64,000 bases of DNA from the NCBI GenBank assembly GCA_029783825.1, contig JAREIK010002463.1, positions 405,501 through 469,500 of the forward strand, given 5' to 3'. The first letter of the stretch is position 1, and each line of letters opens with the position of its first letter. Positions 12,511 through 24,164 of the stretch are shown here, one piece after another. Below the pieces are notes generated by a model. That model was not told where the DNA came from. It saw only the letters and a list, made by a program, of their open reading frames with translations, and did no database searches. The DNA is from Sapria himalayana. Taxonomy: Eukaryota; Streptophyta; Magnoliopsida; Malpighiales; Rafflesiaceae. The position numbers were made by a program, and so were the translations under genes.

Positions 12511-12714
12511 TTTTTGAAAAATATATGGTTTTGGATATGGGATTTTGAGGTGACTATTAGTCTTAATAAGTATATTGAGGACTAAATGTAAGAATATTCA
12601 TAGAGTTAGAGATTAGGTATGTCATTTGGCGAATGACCCTAAACCCTCATGCTATATATGTAATTTGTTTTTAACTTAATAATCTGTTTTAATATTTTTA
12701 TGTAAGTACAGGAA

Positions 12715-13190
12715 AGGAAATATTAAAAGCCCGGGGATGCAACAGTAGCACAATAACGGAGGTCCCGCTGACCGGTCAGCGGGCCGAAATTTTTGGAGCA
12801 GAGTCTGGCCCGGTCCATGATCCGACCCGCTTCGGTTAAATGAACCGGCTATTTATTTTCTGTATAAAAATATTTGTATTTATTTTTCGGGCGGCTGTTT
12901 TTGACCCGGTTGAACTATTCATCGTCTCTTCTCCTCTCTCTCTACGCGATTTCGTGACTGCCGTGCTGCATACTGTAAGACATTATTTCTTGGTTTTAAT
13001 CTATAACATAAGCATTTTCTGGTAGAGGTAGCTAGTCGTACTGAGCGACTAGCGAACCATGTTATTTGCTGTGTTGATTTCTCGTTTTGATTCTGTCGTG
13101 GATGTTTGTGGATTGGGATATATATTGCTCGTTTCTGTGTTTCTTTGTTTTCTGTTTCTTAATCTTACTACATGTGGAAGCGCGATTGCC
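12715..13190 (+). promoter_or_regulatory. GC-richer LTR segment with TATA-like box (putative promoter)
   Basis: This is an abrupt rise in GC within an AT-rich LTR. It contains CCCGCTGACCGGTCAGCGGG, a palindromic word, near 12764-12783 and several CCCGG/CCGGT words. TCTGTATAAAAATATTTG near 12860 could serve as a TATA box. A pyrimidine run (TCTCTTCTCCTCTCTCTCT) follows near 12925 and a possible donor ACTGTAAGAC near 12971. Most LTR promoters lie in such a position, but transcription start here is inferred. The inverted LTR copies lack the segment. Confidence 0.4.
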
Positions 13191-14192
13191 CAACACCCCA
13201 TTTGTACTTATGGTGGAGTACCACTATGTGGAGGTGGTGGTTGCCAAGTTGGAAACCAATAAATATCTCAGTAGTCCCTGGATTATGGGAATGAGTGAAA
13301 ATGTTCCTAGTGAGGGTGGTAGCTAGGATGGAGCTAATGGTTTAAGTTTTTTCGTCTACATATCTCATTTTTGCCTGGTGAAGCCTTGTTAAGCATAGAC
13401 TATTTATGTATGTGAACAAGGGATGAGGATTGAAAAATGAATATATTGAGAACTTACACACACACACACACATATTATGGTTTCATAAATTTATATAGGC
13501 ATGTATATGGATAAATATATGTACTGATATTTGAAAACTTATTCTTAAAATCTAAAATTATATATTGGAAAACATATATGGCTATGGAGGTGAACCATTG
13601 ATTGTTCCATGTTTTCTTGAGATTTTTATTTGAGCATTAGTTATTCTCCATTATTTTCCACAGGTGGAGGAAATATTGATCTCCAAATCTAATTCTTAGG
13701 CTTGAAAATCTATGTGAGGGTTTTGGTGGAGCATTTAGATGTGTTTTTTGAAACCTTATTATGTATTTTGCAAGAGAATCTTTTTTCCATAAATAACTTT
13801 ACTTTTGCACGTGAATATTTAAACTAGATAGTTTGTGCATATTCATGATGTTCTCTAAAATTTGATCCATTTTAAATGCCGAAATGTCTATGATCTTGAC
13901 CTTTATTTTTGCTTGATTCCACTAAATTTTGAGAATCGGGTGTTTAAAATAAAACTAATATGAAAAATGGGAATGCAAGAAGTTGTTGTAGACTTGTCTG
14001 CAGCTTTCTATATACATGTGATTGATAATATTTTTTAATTTAGATCTATATTTTTAATAAATATTCTTCCCATTATTTTCACAAGTGCTTTATGAGTAAT
14101 TTATTAAACTAACATAACCATATATTAAAAATATAAAAATAGCTCACATTAAATTTTAAATCTTATTAAATTTAACTAATCAAACCATGTAT

Positions 14193-14230
14193 ATCATGGC
14201 TCCCGAGTGGGAGTGCCTGGGGGTCGTGAT
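14193..14230 (+). other. Imperfect hairpin at the LTR terminus
   Basis: ATCATGGCTCCC and GGGGGTCGTGAT can pair around a short loop immediately before the LTR end. The other two LTR ends carry better hairpins with different stem sequence (20578-20615 and 28429-28460). Confidence 0.5.
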
Positions 14231-14231
14231 A

Positions 14232-15045
14232 GTTATATTATTTCAAATAGTTATGATATTACATCAATTATCATCATATAATCTATATATTTTTGTACTT
14301 AGTATGGATGAATTATATGAGACTTCCAAGAAGATAACCATTAGTGTACATAATGCTCATATGATATATTATTATTTTTTAAAGAACATAAAGAATTGTT
14401 AGGTGAAATACTGAAAATTTGGAAGATTGCACTTGAGTCCAAGATGTTTAGGATTAGTCATTGAAAGATTGAGTACTTAAAAGTTTAATTTTGTTAAGAT
14501 TGATCATGATATGGTAATAAAAATAGGAAAGCAATAAGTATCAAATCTCAGTAATTTCAAGTATTTATGCTTTATATTAAGAAATAATGGAGGAAGATTG
14601 GTGAGGATGTAAATCATATGATGAAGGTTGGATAGATTAATTGAAAAAATAACATGTTCAGAAATTAAATATAGATGAGATGAGGATGATAAGTTAGATG
14701 TGTGAAAAGACTAAAAATGATAAAAAATAGAAATTAAGTAATTAGGAAAAAGATTAAAATATTTTTATATCAATAATAAGATAAGAGAGAAATATCTGAG
14801 ATAGTAATGTCACATCCATCACATACCCCTTAGCGTACCAGTTAGAAAGTATGAGACTATTAGAGTGGAGAAAACCAAATACAAGAAATAGTCAAGGAAA
14901 AAGTGGGAAAAAAATTATAAATAAGAATTTAATAACTGTAGTTTATAGTAGACATTATTTTTAACATAGTTGATTGGATAAAACATGATCAATATAACGA
15001 CCCCAAGTATTTGGGGTCAGTTATATTGATTGAAGTAGAGTTGTT
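14232..15045 (+). pseudogene. RTE-type LINE fragment (copy A1)
   Basis: This is the C-terminal part of an RTE-clade LINE protein, starting abruptly inside the RT domain. FQIVMILHQLSSYNLYIF is followed by SMDELYETSKK (consensus '.LFALVMDEL'), then a degraded 'WCMLFADDIVL' region. A tail segment near 14790 reads REKYLR, HIHHIPLSVPVRK, corresponding to 'RLRWFGH.QRRP...PVRR'. It ends at the conserved RTE 3' motif CCCCAAGTATTTGGGGTC near 15001. It is 5'-truncated exactly at the gypsy LTR end, as is copy A2 at 20576. Confidence 0.75.
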
Positions 15046-16555
15046 TAGAATTTAAAATAAATATATTCTTGTTACAACTTGATTGAAGTAGAAATAAAAT
15101 TATTTTAAATAAAATTTGATAGACAAGTGATTTTTTTTTTTTTTGAAAATGTTTAGAATTGCATTCATATAATTCGAGGAGGTTGAAAATAAATATCAAA
15201 ATTAATATTTTGATATTCTATTGATGAGATGGTAACATAATTTTGAATACCAATCATTTTTTGTGCTTCATTAGTTAAGAAAGTTGCAAATAAAAAACAA
15301 TGTTGATAGTTCACAATATTTAAAATTTCTATAAATAAATATATATAGTTTACAATATTTAAAATTTGTTAACTATTTTAAAAAATAAATATATAGTTCA
15401 TAATATGTAAAATATTTCAAGTTACATTTTTATCATTTCTTGATAGAATTATCTCTTTGCTTATATAGAAAATATTTTAGGTTACATTTCACTTATGTAG
15501 TAGCCACACCAAAAAATTAAATTATTAAAAGGGCTAATCATTAATTTTTAAAAGTTTCTTTCTATATTTTATTAATAAATATATAATGCTACAAAATATT
15601 TTTAAGAATATTATCAATATTTAAAAAATATTCTTTTATAAATATAATAATATTCTATAAAAAATAAATTTATATTAATATTATCAATATTCAAAAGGGC
15701 TAATCATAGATTTTTTTAACTATAATAATATTTTCTTATAAATATATAATAGCATATATTATGTAAAGGTTCTCCATATATATTTTTAATAAGTGTCCAT
15801 TTTAATTTTTTTTAATAAAAAATGTTACAAAAATATAATATTTGTATTTTGAGGAAACACAAAATTACTTATTTACTAATAAAAAAAAACTTCGCAACAC
15901 TATGCCACATCAGTACTAAAAAAATAATAAAGTAAAAAAATGAAAATTAATAAATTAATCTTGAATATATGTATATAATCCATACATTTCCCAAAATCTA
16001 TATATCCTCTATATTTTTCGAAATTTTATACATTGCATAGGTTTTTCAAAAACATATATGAGATATATGCTTTTTGGAAATTGAATACATAGCTTACATG
16101 TACACAAAACTAATTTTAAAAAATTATGGTTTTTTTTTTATTTTTAATATTTAAGTTTTTTTAATGGGAACATAACAATGTCAAGTGGATTTTTTTAAAT
16201 GCAAGGAGGGGTATTTTTGAGTTTTACTATTTTAGAATTCCAAAATAAAGATATTTTTCATTGTGTTTTTATTTAAAATATTTTTTAAATATGGATGTTT
16301 TTCAACATATTTATACTTTGGTGAACCTTAGAATAATTTTCACTATATAATAAAGGAAAATTTTGAAGTTATAATTACATAAAGGGTCCCTAAAATATAA
16401 ATATTTAATAAAAAATCTCTCTTTTAAATGATTTTAAGAAAATGCCTTACAAGAAATAATATTTCCAAAAATATACATAAGGTATTTGTTTTTTTGGAAA
16501 ACATATAGAGTGTATCGGGTGTATATATTAATCTAATAAAAAAAATATTTGAGTT
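15046..16555. other. AT-rich non-coding stretch
   Basis: This holds A/T-rich sequence with runs such as ATAAATATATAGTTTA. Repeated words occur near 15340-15420 (AATATTTAAAATTTGTTAAC type) and 15630-15700 (AATATTATCAATATT twice). I recognise no coding or element signature. Confidence 0.6.
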
Positions 16556-17330
16556 AGTGATGGCTAGAGTTTTATTTTTTTCATGGCATCCCTCACTATT
16601 TTTCAATATCTATGAAACTACAACATGGATTATTACTTAGTCCTTATATTTTTGTTCTAATTATAGATGACTTGATAAGAGAATTCCAAGAAATGATACC
16701 TTAGGATATGTCATATGCAAATAAATTATTATTAGTTGATTATACTAAAGAAGGGTTAGGTAATGTGAGTCCAAGAATAATTTTTGAATGGTTGCACTAG
16801 ATTCCAAGGGATAACTAATTTGTCATAACAAGATAAAATACTTATAATATGAATTTAATCACCTTTGTAGAGATATTGTCATTAAAACGAGAAAGTAAGA
16901 AGTATCAAATGTTTGTAATTTTAAGTACATAGGCTCTATATTAAGTAAATATTAAGAGACTAATGAAGATATATCATAAAGGATGAATATTAGATTGACT
17001 GAATGAAAAGCTATATAAGTTCTTTAGAAAATGAGTACCATATAAGTTATAAGGAAAAATAATAAAATAACTCTTAATAAATAATAAGATATGAGAGAAT
17101 TATCTAAGGTGGTTTGATCAATTCCAATGTAAACCTCTTAGTGTATTGGTAGGAAGTATGAAGCATTCGAGTGGAGAGAGGTAAAAATGTAGAAAAAGGC
17201 ATAGGAGGAATCGAGTAGAAATTAATGGTTTAAGTGTAGACATGATTTTCAATATATGTTGATTAGGAAAAAAATATTTCTTATAGTCGACTCCACATAG
17301 TTGGGATAAGCCTTAGTTATTGATGATATA
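16556..17330 (+). pseudogene. RTE-type LINE fragment (copy B1)
   Basis: The RT C-terminal half reads LQHGLLLSPYIFVLIIDDL, then YANKLLLVDYTKEGLG, matching RTE 'GLHQGS.LSPYLFALVMDEL' and 'FADDIVLV.ETREGV'. Downstream is a decayed 'KYLR..HIQRRP' region near 17110, and at 17295 the 3' end motif ACATAGTTGGGATAAG in place of 'ACTTGGGGTCGGC'. It is interrupted by many stops. It belongs with copy B2 at 46440-47530, which shares the LQHG reading. Confidence 0.72.
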
Positions 17331-17481
17331 TGGTATACACATGCACGCGCGCACACACACACATATATATATATATGTATATATACACACACTCACTCAC
17401 TCACTCACTCACTCACACTCACACATTTAAAAATGTAATTGTACAAATATAAATATATCTACTTATATACATCAATCTATA
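17331..17481 (+). repeat. RTE tail microsatellites (CA)n, (TA)n, (ACTC)n
   Basis: A compound simple repeat follows the RTE 3' end: CGCGCACACACACACA, then TATATATATATATG, then CACTCACTCACTCACTCA. The last bases before the LTR start (ACTTATATACATCAAT, about 17461-17476) are repeated exactly next to the LTR start of the inverted locus near 46424-46439. Confidence 0.85.
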
Positions 17482-18342
17482 TGTGAGCTATATAGAAAAC
17501 TATTCCTTTTCTCAATTTTAATCATTAATCCGAATTGATCATTTCATTTAATTTAGGTGATATGGAGTTAGATAAAGTTTTGTTTATGTTCAAAATTAAA
17601 TTTGATATGAAGAATAGTGAATAATGACACTAATTTTATTAGTTTTGATGTTTTAGAGAGAAAATAAGGCGATTTGGAACCCAAGGGGAAATTTGGTTTT
17701 TTTTTTCCTTTAAATGAAAGATTAAAAAAGTTTATTAATTTTATTTACCTCTAAATGTCACGAGTTTCCTTCTATTCTTTTGTTCTGTATCAATTCTTTC
17801 CTCTCTTTTTTCTTAACCGAAATCTTTCAAATAAAGCATAAAATTCATGTTTTTTTAGAAAACCTATTCTATGATGTTATTAATCTCAAGAACTCTTCCT
17901 TTTAAACCAAAAATACCAATAGAAGTACTGTAATCTTCGAAAAAGAAGGTAAGGTTCAGGTGAGTTAATTTATTCTTATTTTTTTGGTTTATTTATTGAA
18001 TTAGGCATGAATTCATTCAAATTATTTCCCTCATTTTCATGTTCTTTTATTTTGAAGTTTAACTGATATTATAAAATTAGGTTTGAAAACTTGACTAAGG
18101 GTCTAAAGGTTAAAGCTTAAACAAGTTTGATTAAGGAAGAAAATCTATAGAAATTTATGCTACATTTTCAAATTCTGAATCAATAGTGAATATATTTCCT
18201 TTACCATGTATGGTGTTATGTGTTTTCTGAAAAATTATATTTTTTAGATTTCTTTGTAATGACTAATGAAACTTATATTATTTTTTGAAATGTGTGATGT
18301 GCTTATAAAAACTCATGTAGTTGATAATGTAGAAAATTATCC
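17482..18342 (+). repeat. Truncated gypsy LTR (5' portion)
   Basis: The start TGTGAGC at 17482 and the following 860 bases follow the first part of the LTR at 11082. Shared points are the CATTAATCCGAATTGATC block near 17523, the AACCAAAAATACC block near 17905 and the ACTCATG block near 18310. It ends at GGATAATTTTCTAC-type sequence, where unrelated repeat X begins. The inverted locus truncates the LTR at the same point (about 44985). Confidence 0.68.
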
Positions 18343-19117
18343 AACTCTATTAGTTAATTATGCCACACACCTAAAAAAACAAAAGACAAATATATCATTA
18401 ACTAAAAAAGAAAACATGCATGCTTTTGAATGATAATTACATATTACCATTAAAATAACTAACATGGACACAACCAAGCAAATTTCAGTTTTATAACTCA
18501 TGAAATAATTAACTATTTGAGATTTTGAATGGAGCAGCGTAGTGGAATTATAACATGGGATAATTCACTATGTGTGTGTGTGCGCGCATAATTTTTAGGA
18601 AGAAATATTTTATTCAAAATAAAACAAATTAGGTCAAAACTATTTGAGATTTGGAATGGAGTCAAATTATGTATCATCATCAAAATGACATGGTAAATAC
18701 CATTATATTTTTACATGGAAAATATGCAATCAGGATTTTATAGTATCATCAAAAAAGTTAATTAAAACACAAGAAACAATATTGACCTAATATGCTCATG
18801 CATGTATATATTTCATTCTTGACATTAATGATTTGTGAGTTTCTTCAAATGGATGTCATTGTTGTTTATAATAAATTTAACATATGATGATTCTTCTCCT
18901 ACTACTCCACAAAAAGATTTCACATAAATTTTTAAAATCTAAACTTAAGTGAGTTGTTTTAAAAGAAATATAAATTATATATTTTTTGATAAAATTTATT
19001 TGTGACTGAACAATACAATGGTTGGCCCATACAATGCAAACGAACACAAACATAGACATGTGTAAGTGTGAATCAATAAAGGAAAAGACATAGACATGTG
19101 TGCTTTTCTAAATCTCT

Positions 19118-19149
<32 letters not shown>

Positions 19150-19505
19150 AAATATTCATTACGATGATATACATTTCTAAATCTGATTCTTTGACACATT
19201 TTTAATGCTAGTTTTATATTAAATATTAATTGTCAATTAATTTTTTATATATATTTAAAAACATTTTCAATAGATGGTATGAATAGTGTTGTTGAACAAA
19301 CATAATTTTATATGCAAAAAAAAGACTAGTAAACCAAAGTCATATTTGTAAAAGAAATTTTAGTTAACGAATTATCTTTGAGGGATATTATAGATATAAA
19401 TGAAACCTTTAATTGTGTTTAATAACAACTTTGTCATAAAATAAAGTTAAAAAACACATTTAAGAAATTGTGAAATCATATATTGATACTGTATATGTAA
19501 ACATT
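18343..19505 (-). repeat. Repeat X, internally deleted copy
   Basis: Unidentified repeat. Read on the minus strand it matches 43060-44965 in order: the ATAATTTGACTCCATTCCAAATC block (here near 18650), the AACAATACAATGG/CCCATACAATGC block (near 19010), a (CA)n tract (19125-19150) and the ACATTTAAGAAATTGTG block (near 19455). Most of the 439-bp unit that is duplicated at 43739-44616 is missing here. No coding capacity or terminal repeat was recognised, so its class is unknown. Confidence 0.6.
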
Positions 19506-19539
19506 TTAATCAGTTTAAATATTTAAGTATATACAATTT

Positions 19540-20576
19540 TATACACACACAGACACACACACACACATTTATATGTATAAGCATAAATATATAAGTATAT
19601 ATACTGATATATATATATATATATATATAAAATAAATCAATATCATCAACAACCAAGTCTTGACCCAAATACTTGGGGTCGGTTATAAGGATAATGTTTT
19701 ATCCAATCAACAATCTTAAAAATAATGTCTACTATAGACTATTTAGTTTTAAAATTCTTATTTGTAACCCCTTCTCCATTCTTCCTTGTCCTACTTCTAG
19801 TATTTTTTCTTTCATCCATTATAATAGTCTCATACTGGTACACTAAAGGGTCTGTGTTGGATGTGCCCATACCACCTCAAATATTTCTCTTTTATGTTAT
19901 CAGTTATTTAAATTATTTTAATCTTTTTTGTCGTAACTTAATTCTAATTTTATCATTTTTAGTCTTCCAACACATCTAACTTATCATCCCAATCTCTTCT
20001 ATATTCATCCTTCGAATATTATATTTCTTCATCACCCATTATTTATTTCCTTATAACATGGTTGATCATGTAGTTGTTCTATATAATTTTCTTTTTAATA
20101 TATTTGATACTCATCTCTCACAAAGAAGCTATGATGCAGCTCTCCAATTGGTCTACCTAACCCTCATCATATGGTTTACATCCTCATCAATCTTTTCATA
20201 TTTGCTTAATATAATGCATAAATACTTGAAATTACTAACATTAGATACTTATTATTTTCCTATTTTTATTACCACGTCACGATCACTCTTAACATAATTA
20301 AATTTATATTTTAAGTACTCAATCTTGCTATGACTAATCCTAAACATTTTGGACTCAAGTGCAACATGTTAAATTTTTTGTTTTTTACCTATCTCTTCTT
20401 TTGTTTTTCAACAAATAAAATATCATATGTGTGTAATGTACAGTAATGGATATCCTCTTGGAAGTCACCTATAGATCATCCATAATAAGTGCAAAAATAT
20501 ATGGATTAAATGATGATAATTGATTAAGTATCAAAACTATTTGAAACTCGTGAGTGTTAATCTGAACTAATCTAAT
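19540..20576 (-). pseudogene. RTE-type LINE fragment (copy A2)
   Basis: Minus-strand RTE LINE C-terminus. Reading from 20576 downward: FQIVLILNQLSSFNPYIF with LIMDDL, later EKYLRWYGHIQHRPFSVPVC (near 19835-19890), the clearest RTE signature in the window ('LRWFGH.QRRP...PV'). The 3' motif GACCCAAATACTTGGGGTC lies at 19664-19682 and is followed by a (TA)n/(CA)n tail down to about 19540. The element begins exactly where the gypsy LTR ends (20577), the same RTE position as in copy A1. A plus-strand open frame at 19725-19979 is only the antisense of this region. Confidence 0.82.
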
Positions 20577-23500
20577 TGTCATGAGTCCAGGGCAATCCCA
20601 CTTCGGAGTCATGACATTATTGGTTTGATTAGTTAAATTTAACAAGATTTAAAATACTTTACAATCTAATGTGCAAGGTTTTTATATTTTTAATATTGGA
20701 CTTTTATAAATTTAGTAAATTACTCATAGTGTACGTGTAAAAATAATGGTAAGAATATTTATTAAAAATATGGATCCAAAATAAATATAGTAAATTATTC
20801 AAAGAGTACTTATATGTAGAAAGCTATAGTCAAGTTGACTAAAGCTTATTTCCTTCCTATTTTTTATGTTAGCTTCATTTTAAAATAGTTAGAACTTCAA
20901 AAATTTAGTGGAAGCAAGAAAAAAAAAATAAATCAATATCTCTCACTTTTAAGCATTTAAAATCGATCAAATTCCAAAGAACATCATGAATGTTCATAAA
21001 CCATTAAGTTTAAATATTCACATATAAAAGTAAAGTTATTTATACAAAATGGACCCTGTGAAAAAATACATAGAAAAGTTTCAAATATATATATCTAAAT
21101 GCTTCACCAAAACTCTCACATAGATCTACAACCTTCAAAATTGGGTTTGACCATCCATATTTTTTCTACATAGGAAAAATAAGGGTGAGCAACAAATGCC
21201 CTTCAAGAAAATCTTAAGAAAACATAGAATAATTCATGTCTTACCTCCATATCCAAATATATTTTCCAACTCATAGCTATACAAATTCATGAAACAATAA
21301 TGTGTGTGTGTGTGTGTGTGTGTGTAAGTTTTTAAAATATTCATTTTTCAATTCTCATCTCATTTTCAAAAACTTAAATAATTTATGTATATCAAGGATC
21401 AACAAGGCTACAATGAGACTTGTAAAGGAAAAAAGTAACCTACCAGCTCCAACCTAGCTACCACATTCACTCCTGTGATCTAAAGACTCACTAAAAATTT
21501 ATTAGTTTCCAACCCAGCAACCACTACCTCCATGTAGATAAACTCAACTACTAGTACACAAGGTGGTCTAGAGCCATTCTCCCAAAGCCATATTTATTTC
21601 ATGCCTCCGTAAATATTTTTGTAGTTTAAGCCCTTAATGTCCTTACTAGGACTAATAATAATCACCTCAAAATCTCATATCTAAAATATGTATTTTTGCA
21701 AAATTATTCAAATTTTATTTAAAATATTATATAGCTCATATAATATTATATTATTTCTCATACGACTTTACATATGAATATCAATATAATGCCATTTCAA
21801 AATTAGTCAAACAATCTATTGGCCATAATTTTGGTACCATTTACATATAATTAAACACTATTTTATTTTTTTTTTACAAAAAAAATTCTAAAAAATACAT
21901 GGGTGAATAAGTTTCTAAACATATCAAAAATTTAGTAAAAGCAAGTAAAAATATAGGTCAAGATCCCTCACATTTATGGATTTAAAATGGATTGAATACC
22001 AGATAACATCATGAATATGCATAAACTATCAAATTTAAACACACATGCAAAAGTAAAGTTATGTATACAAAATGGTCCTTATGAAAAAATACATAATAAG
22101 GTTTCAAAAAACACATATAAATGTTCCACCAAAACCATCACATAGATCTGCAGGCTTCAGAATCAAATTTGGCTATCATTATTTCCTCCACTAAGGAAAA
22201 TATGTATGAGCAACTTATGTCTAGTAGAAAGATTTCAAGAAAACATAAAATAATTCATGTTTTACCTCAATAGCCACATATATTTTCCAATATATAACTT
22301 AAAAGTTTAAGAATAAGTTTTCAAATATCCATACATAAATTTATCAAGAATTTAGTGGAAGAAAGTAAAAATATAGGTCAATATCTTTCACATTTAGGCA
22401 TTTAAATGGATTGAATTCTAGATAATATCATGAATATGCAAAAACTATCAAATTTAAACACATGCAAAAGTAAAGTTATGTATACAAATTGATCACTAAG
22501 AAAAAAATACATAATAAGATAAAAAAAATGCATGAGCAACTAATGTCTAGTAAGAAAATTTCAACAAAACATGGAATAATTCATGTTTTACCTCAATAGC
22601 CACATACATTTTTTAATATTCATACATATATTTATACATATATATACAAATCCAAGAAACCATAATGTGTTTGTGTGTAAGTTCTCAAAATATTCATTTT
22701 TTAATCCTCATCCCATTTTCACAAACATAAATAATTTATTCATATCAAGGCTCCTCCAGGCAAAACTATGATATGTAGAGTGAAAAAGTAACATGCTAGC
22801 TCTAGCCTAGATACCACCCCCACTAGGGAACACATACACCCACAACCATGATCCATAGACTCACGAGAAATTCACTAGTTTCCAACCCATCAATCACTAC
22901 ATCTACATAATATAACTCCACCATAAGTGCACAAGGGGGTTTAAGATCATTCTCTCAATGATATAAATAATCTCTACCTCCATGGATAGTTTTGTATATT
23001 TAGTCCTTAATGTCCTTGCTAGGACTAATAGTCACTTTAAAACTTAATATCCAAAATGTGTATTTTTCATAAAATTATTCATATTTTATTCAAATTATCA
23101 TATAGCTCACATAGCATCAAATTATTTCTTATATACTTTTACACATGCATATCAATATAATCTCTAAAATTTTCCAAAAAATTCATCAATTATGATTTTT
23201 GATACCACGTACACATAACTAGATATTATTTTTCTATTTTTAGAAAAATAACTTTCTCTAAAAAAATACTTGGTAAAATGAATTTCTAAATTATCAAAAA
23301 ATCATTTCATTTTGTAAAATTTATAAGTTTCTATTAATTAATCATATATTTTAATTAAATGATTTAAAGTTCATTAATCCCATTTTAAAGAAACCAAAAT
23401 AAATAGTTTATACTAGATACATAGTATCACACATCAAAAGATATGCATATGTAACTAATAGTGTAAAATATGAAATTTTACATAAGTTTCTAGAGAATTC

Positions 23501-24164
23501 ATACCTTGTGAAGCTTTTCCAAACCTTAAAAATCATAACATAGCTCCAATATTAAAATATGAGTTTTATAACTATAATGCAAACACAAACAAAAATAAAA
23601 GAAAAATCTTGTTAAGAACTTGTATAATTTCAAGTCTAATTTAAGAAATCAAGCAATAAAAATAATAATAAATAACTAAACTTAACCCTAACTTTCTTTG
23701 TCATGATTATAACTATTCCATAGATGCTTTTAGTTGAAATGAAGAGTTTGTTGAGCTTAATCACTTCGTAGAATAAATTTTCAGAAAAAAGACATGAATT
23801 TTGTATTTATTTCAATGATTTTGGGGAAGAAATGAGGAAGAAGTGAAGACATTCGTGAAAGAAGAAGAGAAATAGATTAGATGTTGTAAAATGGAGAGAT
23901 AAATGTAACAAATGAAAATTTTATATTTCATTCCACATTAAAATGATCAAGTTTCTCCCCTATGGTTCAAACTTGCCTAACTTTCTCTCTAAAACTTCAA
24001 ATATAGTAAAATTAATATCATTCTATATCATTTTCAATCACTAAATTATTTTTGAATATATAAACAATTTTTAACAAATATATCTCTTTTTATTTAACCA
24101 ACTTGGCCAATTCGGATCAATGGCTAAATTGAAGAAAATTTTGTTATTTTTTTTGTGTCTCAAA
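20577..24164 (-). repeat. 3' LTR of the right gypsy element, internally duplicated
   Basis: Inverted counterpart of the LTR at 11082-14231. On the minus strand it starts at 24164 (TTTGAGAC, just after a GGTAGAGT polypurine-type stretch) and ends with a hairpin and ATGACA at 20577. It is about 3.59 kb because an internal segment is present in up to three copies: bodies begin near 20905, 21925 and 22335, each opening with an ATTTAGT(G/A)(G/A)AAG-type word and carrying the ATATGCATAAACTATCAAATT-type block. A (GT)n tract lies at 21301-21326. It lacks the decamer array and the GC-richer segment of the left LTR. Confidence 0.8.
20578..20615 (-). other. Hairpin at the LTR terminus
   Basis: GTCATGAGTCC (20578-20588) pairs with GGAGTCATGAC (20605-20615) with one mismatch around a 16-nt loop, directly at the end of the LTR. 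Confidence 0.6.

Larger units (their letters stand above)
11082..14231 (+). repeat. 3' LTR of the left gypsy element
   Basis: The sequence from TGTGAGACC to GTGATA (an eroded ..GTGACA end) is shared in outline with inverted copies at 20577-24164 and 28426-30270. Landmarks common to all are the AACCAAAAATA block near 11510, the TGGAGGTGG...GTTGGAAACCAATAA block near 13220 and the ACTAATCAAACC block near 14180. This copy is about 3.15 kb. It additionally contains the decamer array (12151-12510) and a GC-richer stretch (12715-13190) that I do not see in the inverted copies. Confidence 0.82.

Noticed and set aside
19725..20297. Two hydrophobic plus-strand frames resembling membrane proteins
   Set aside because: They are the antisense of the minus-strand RTE LINE coding region.
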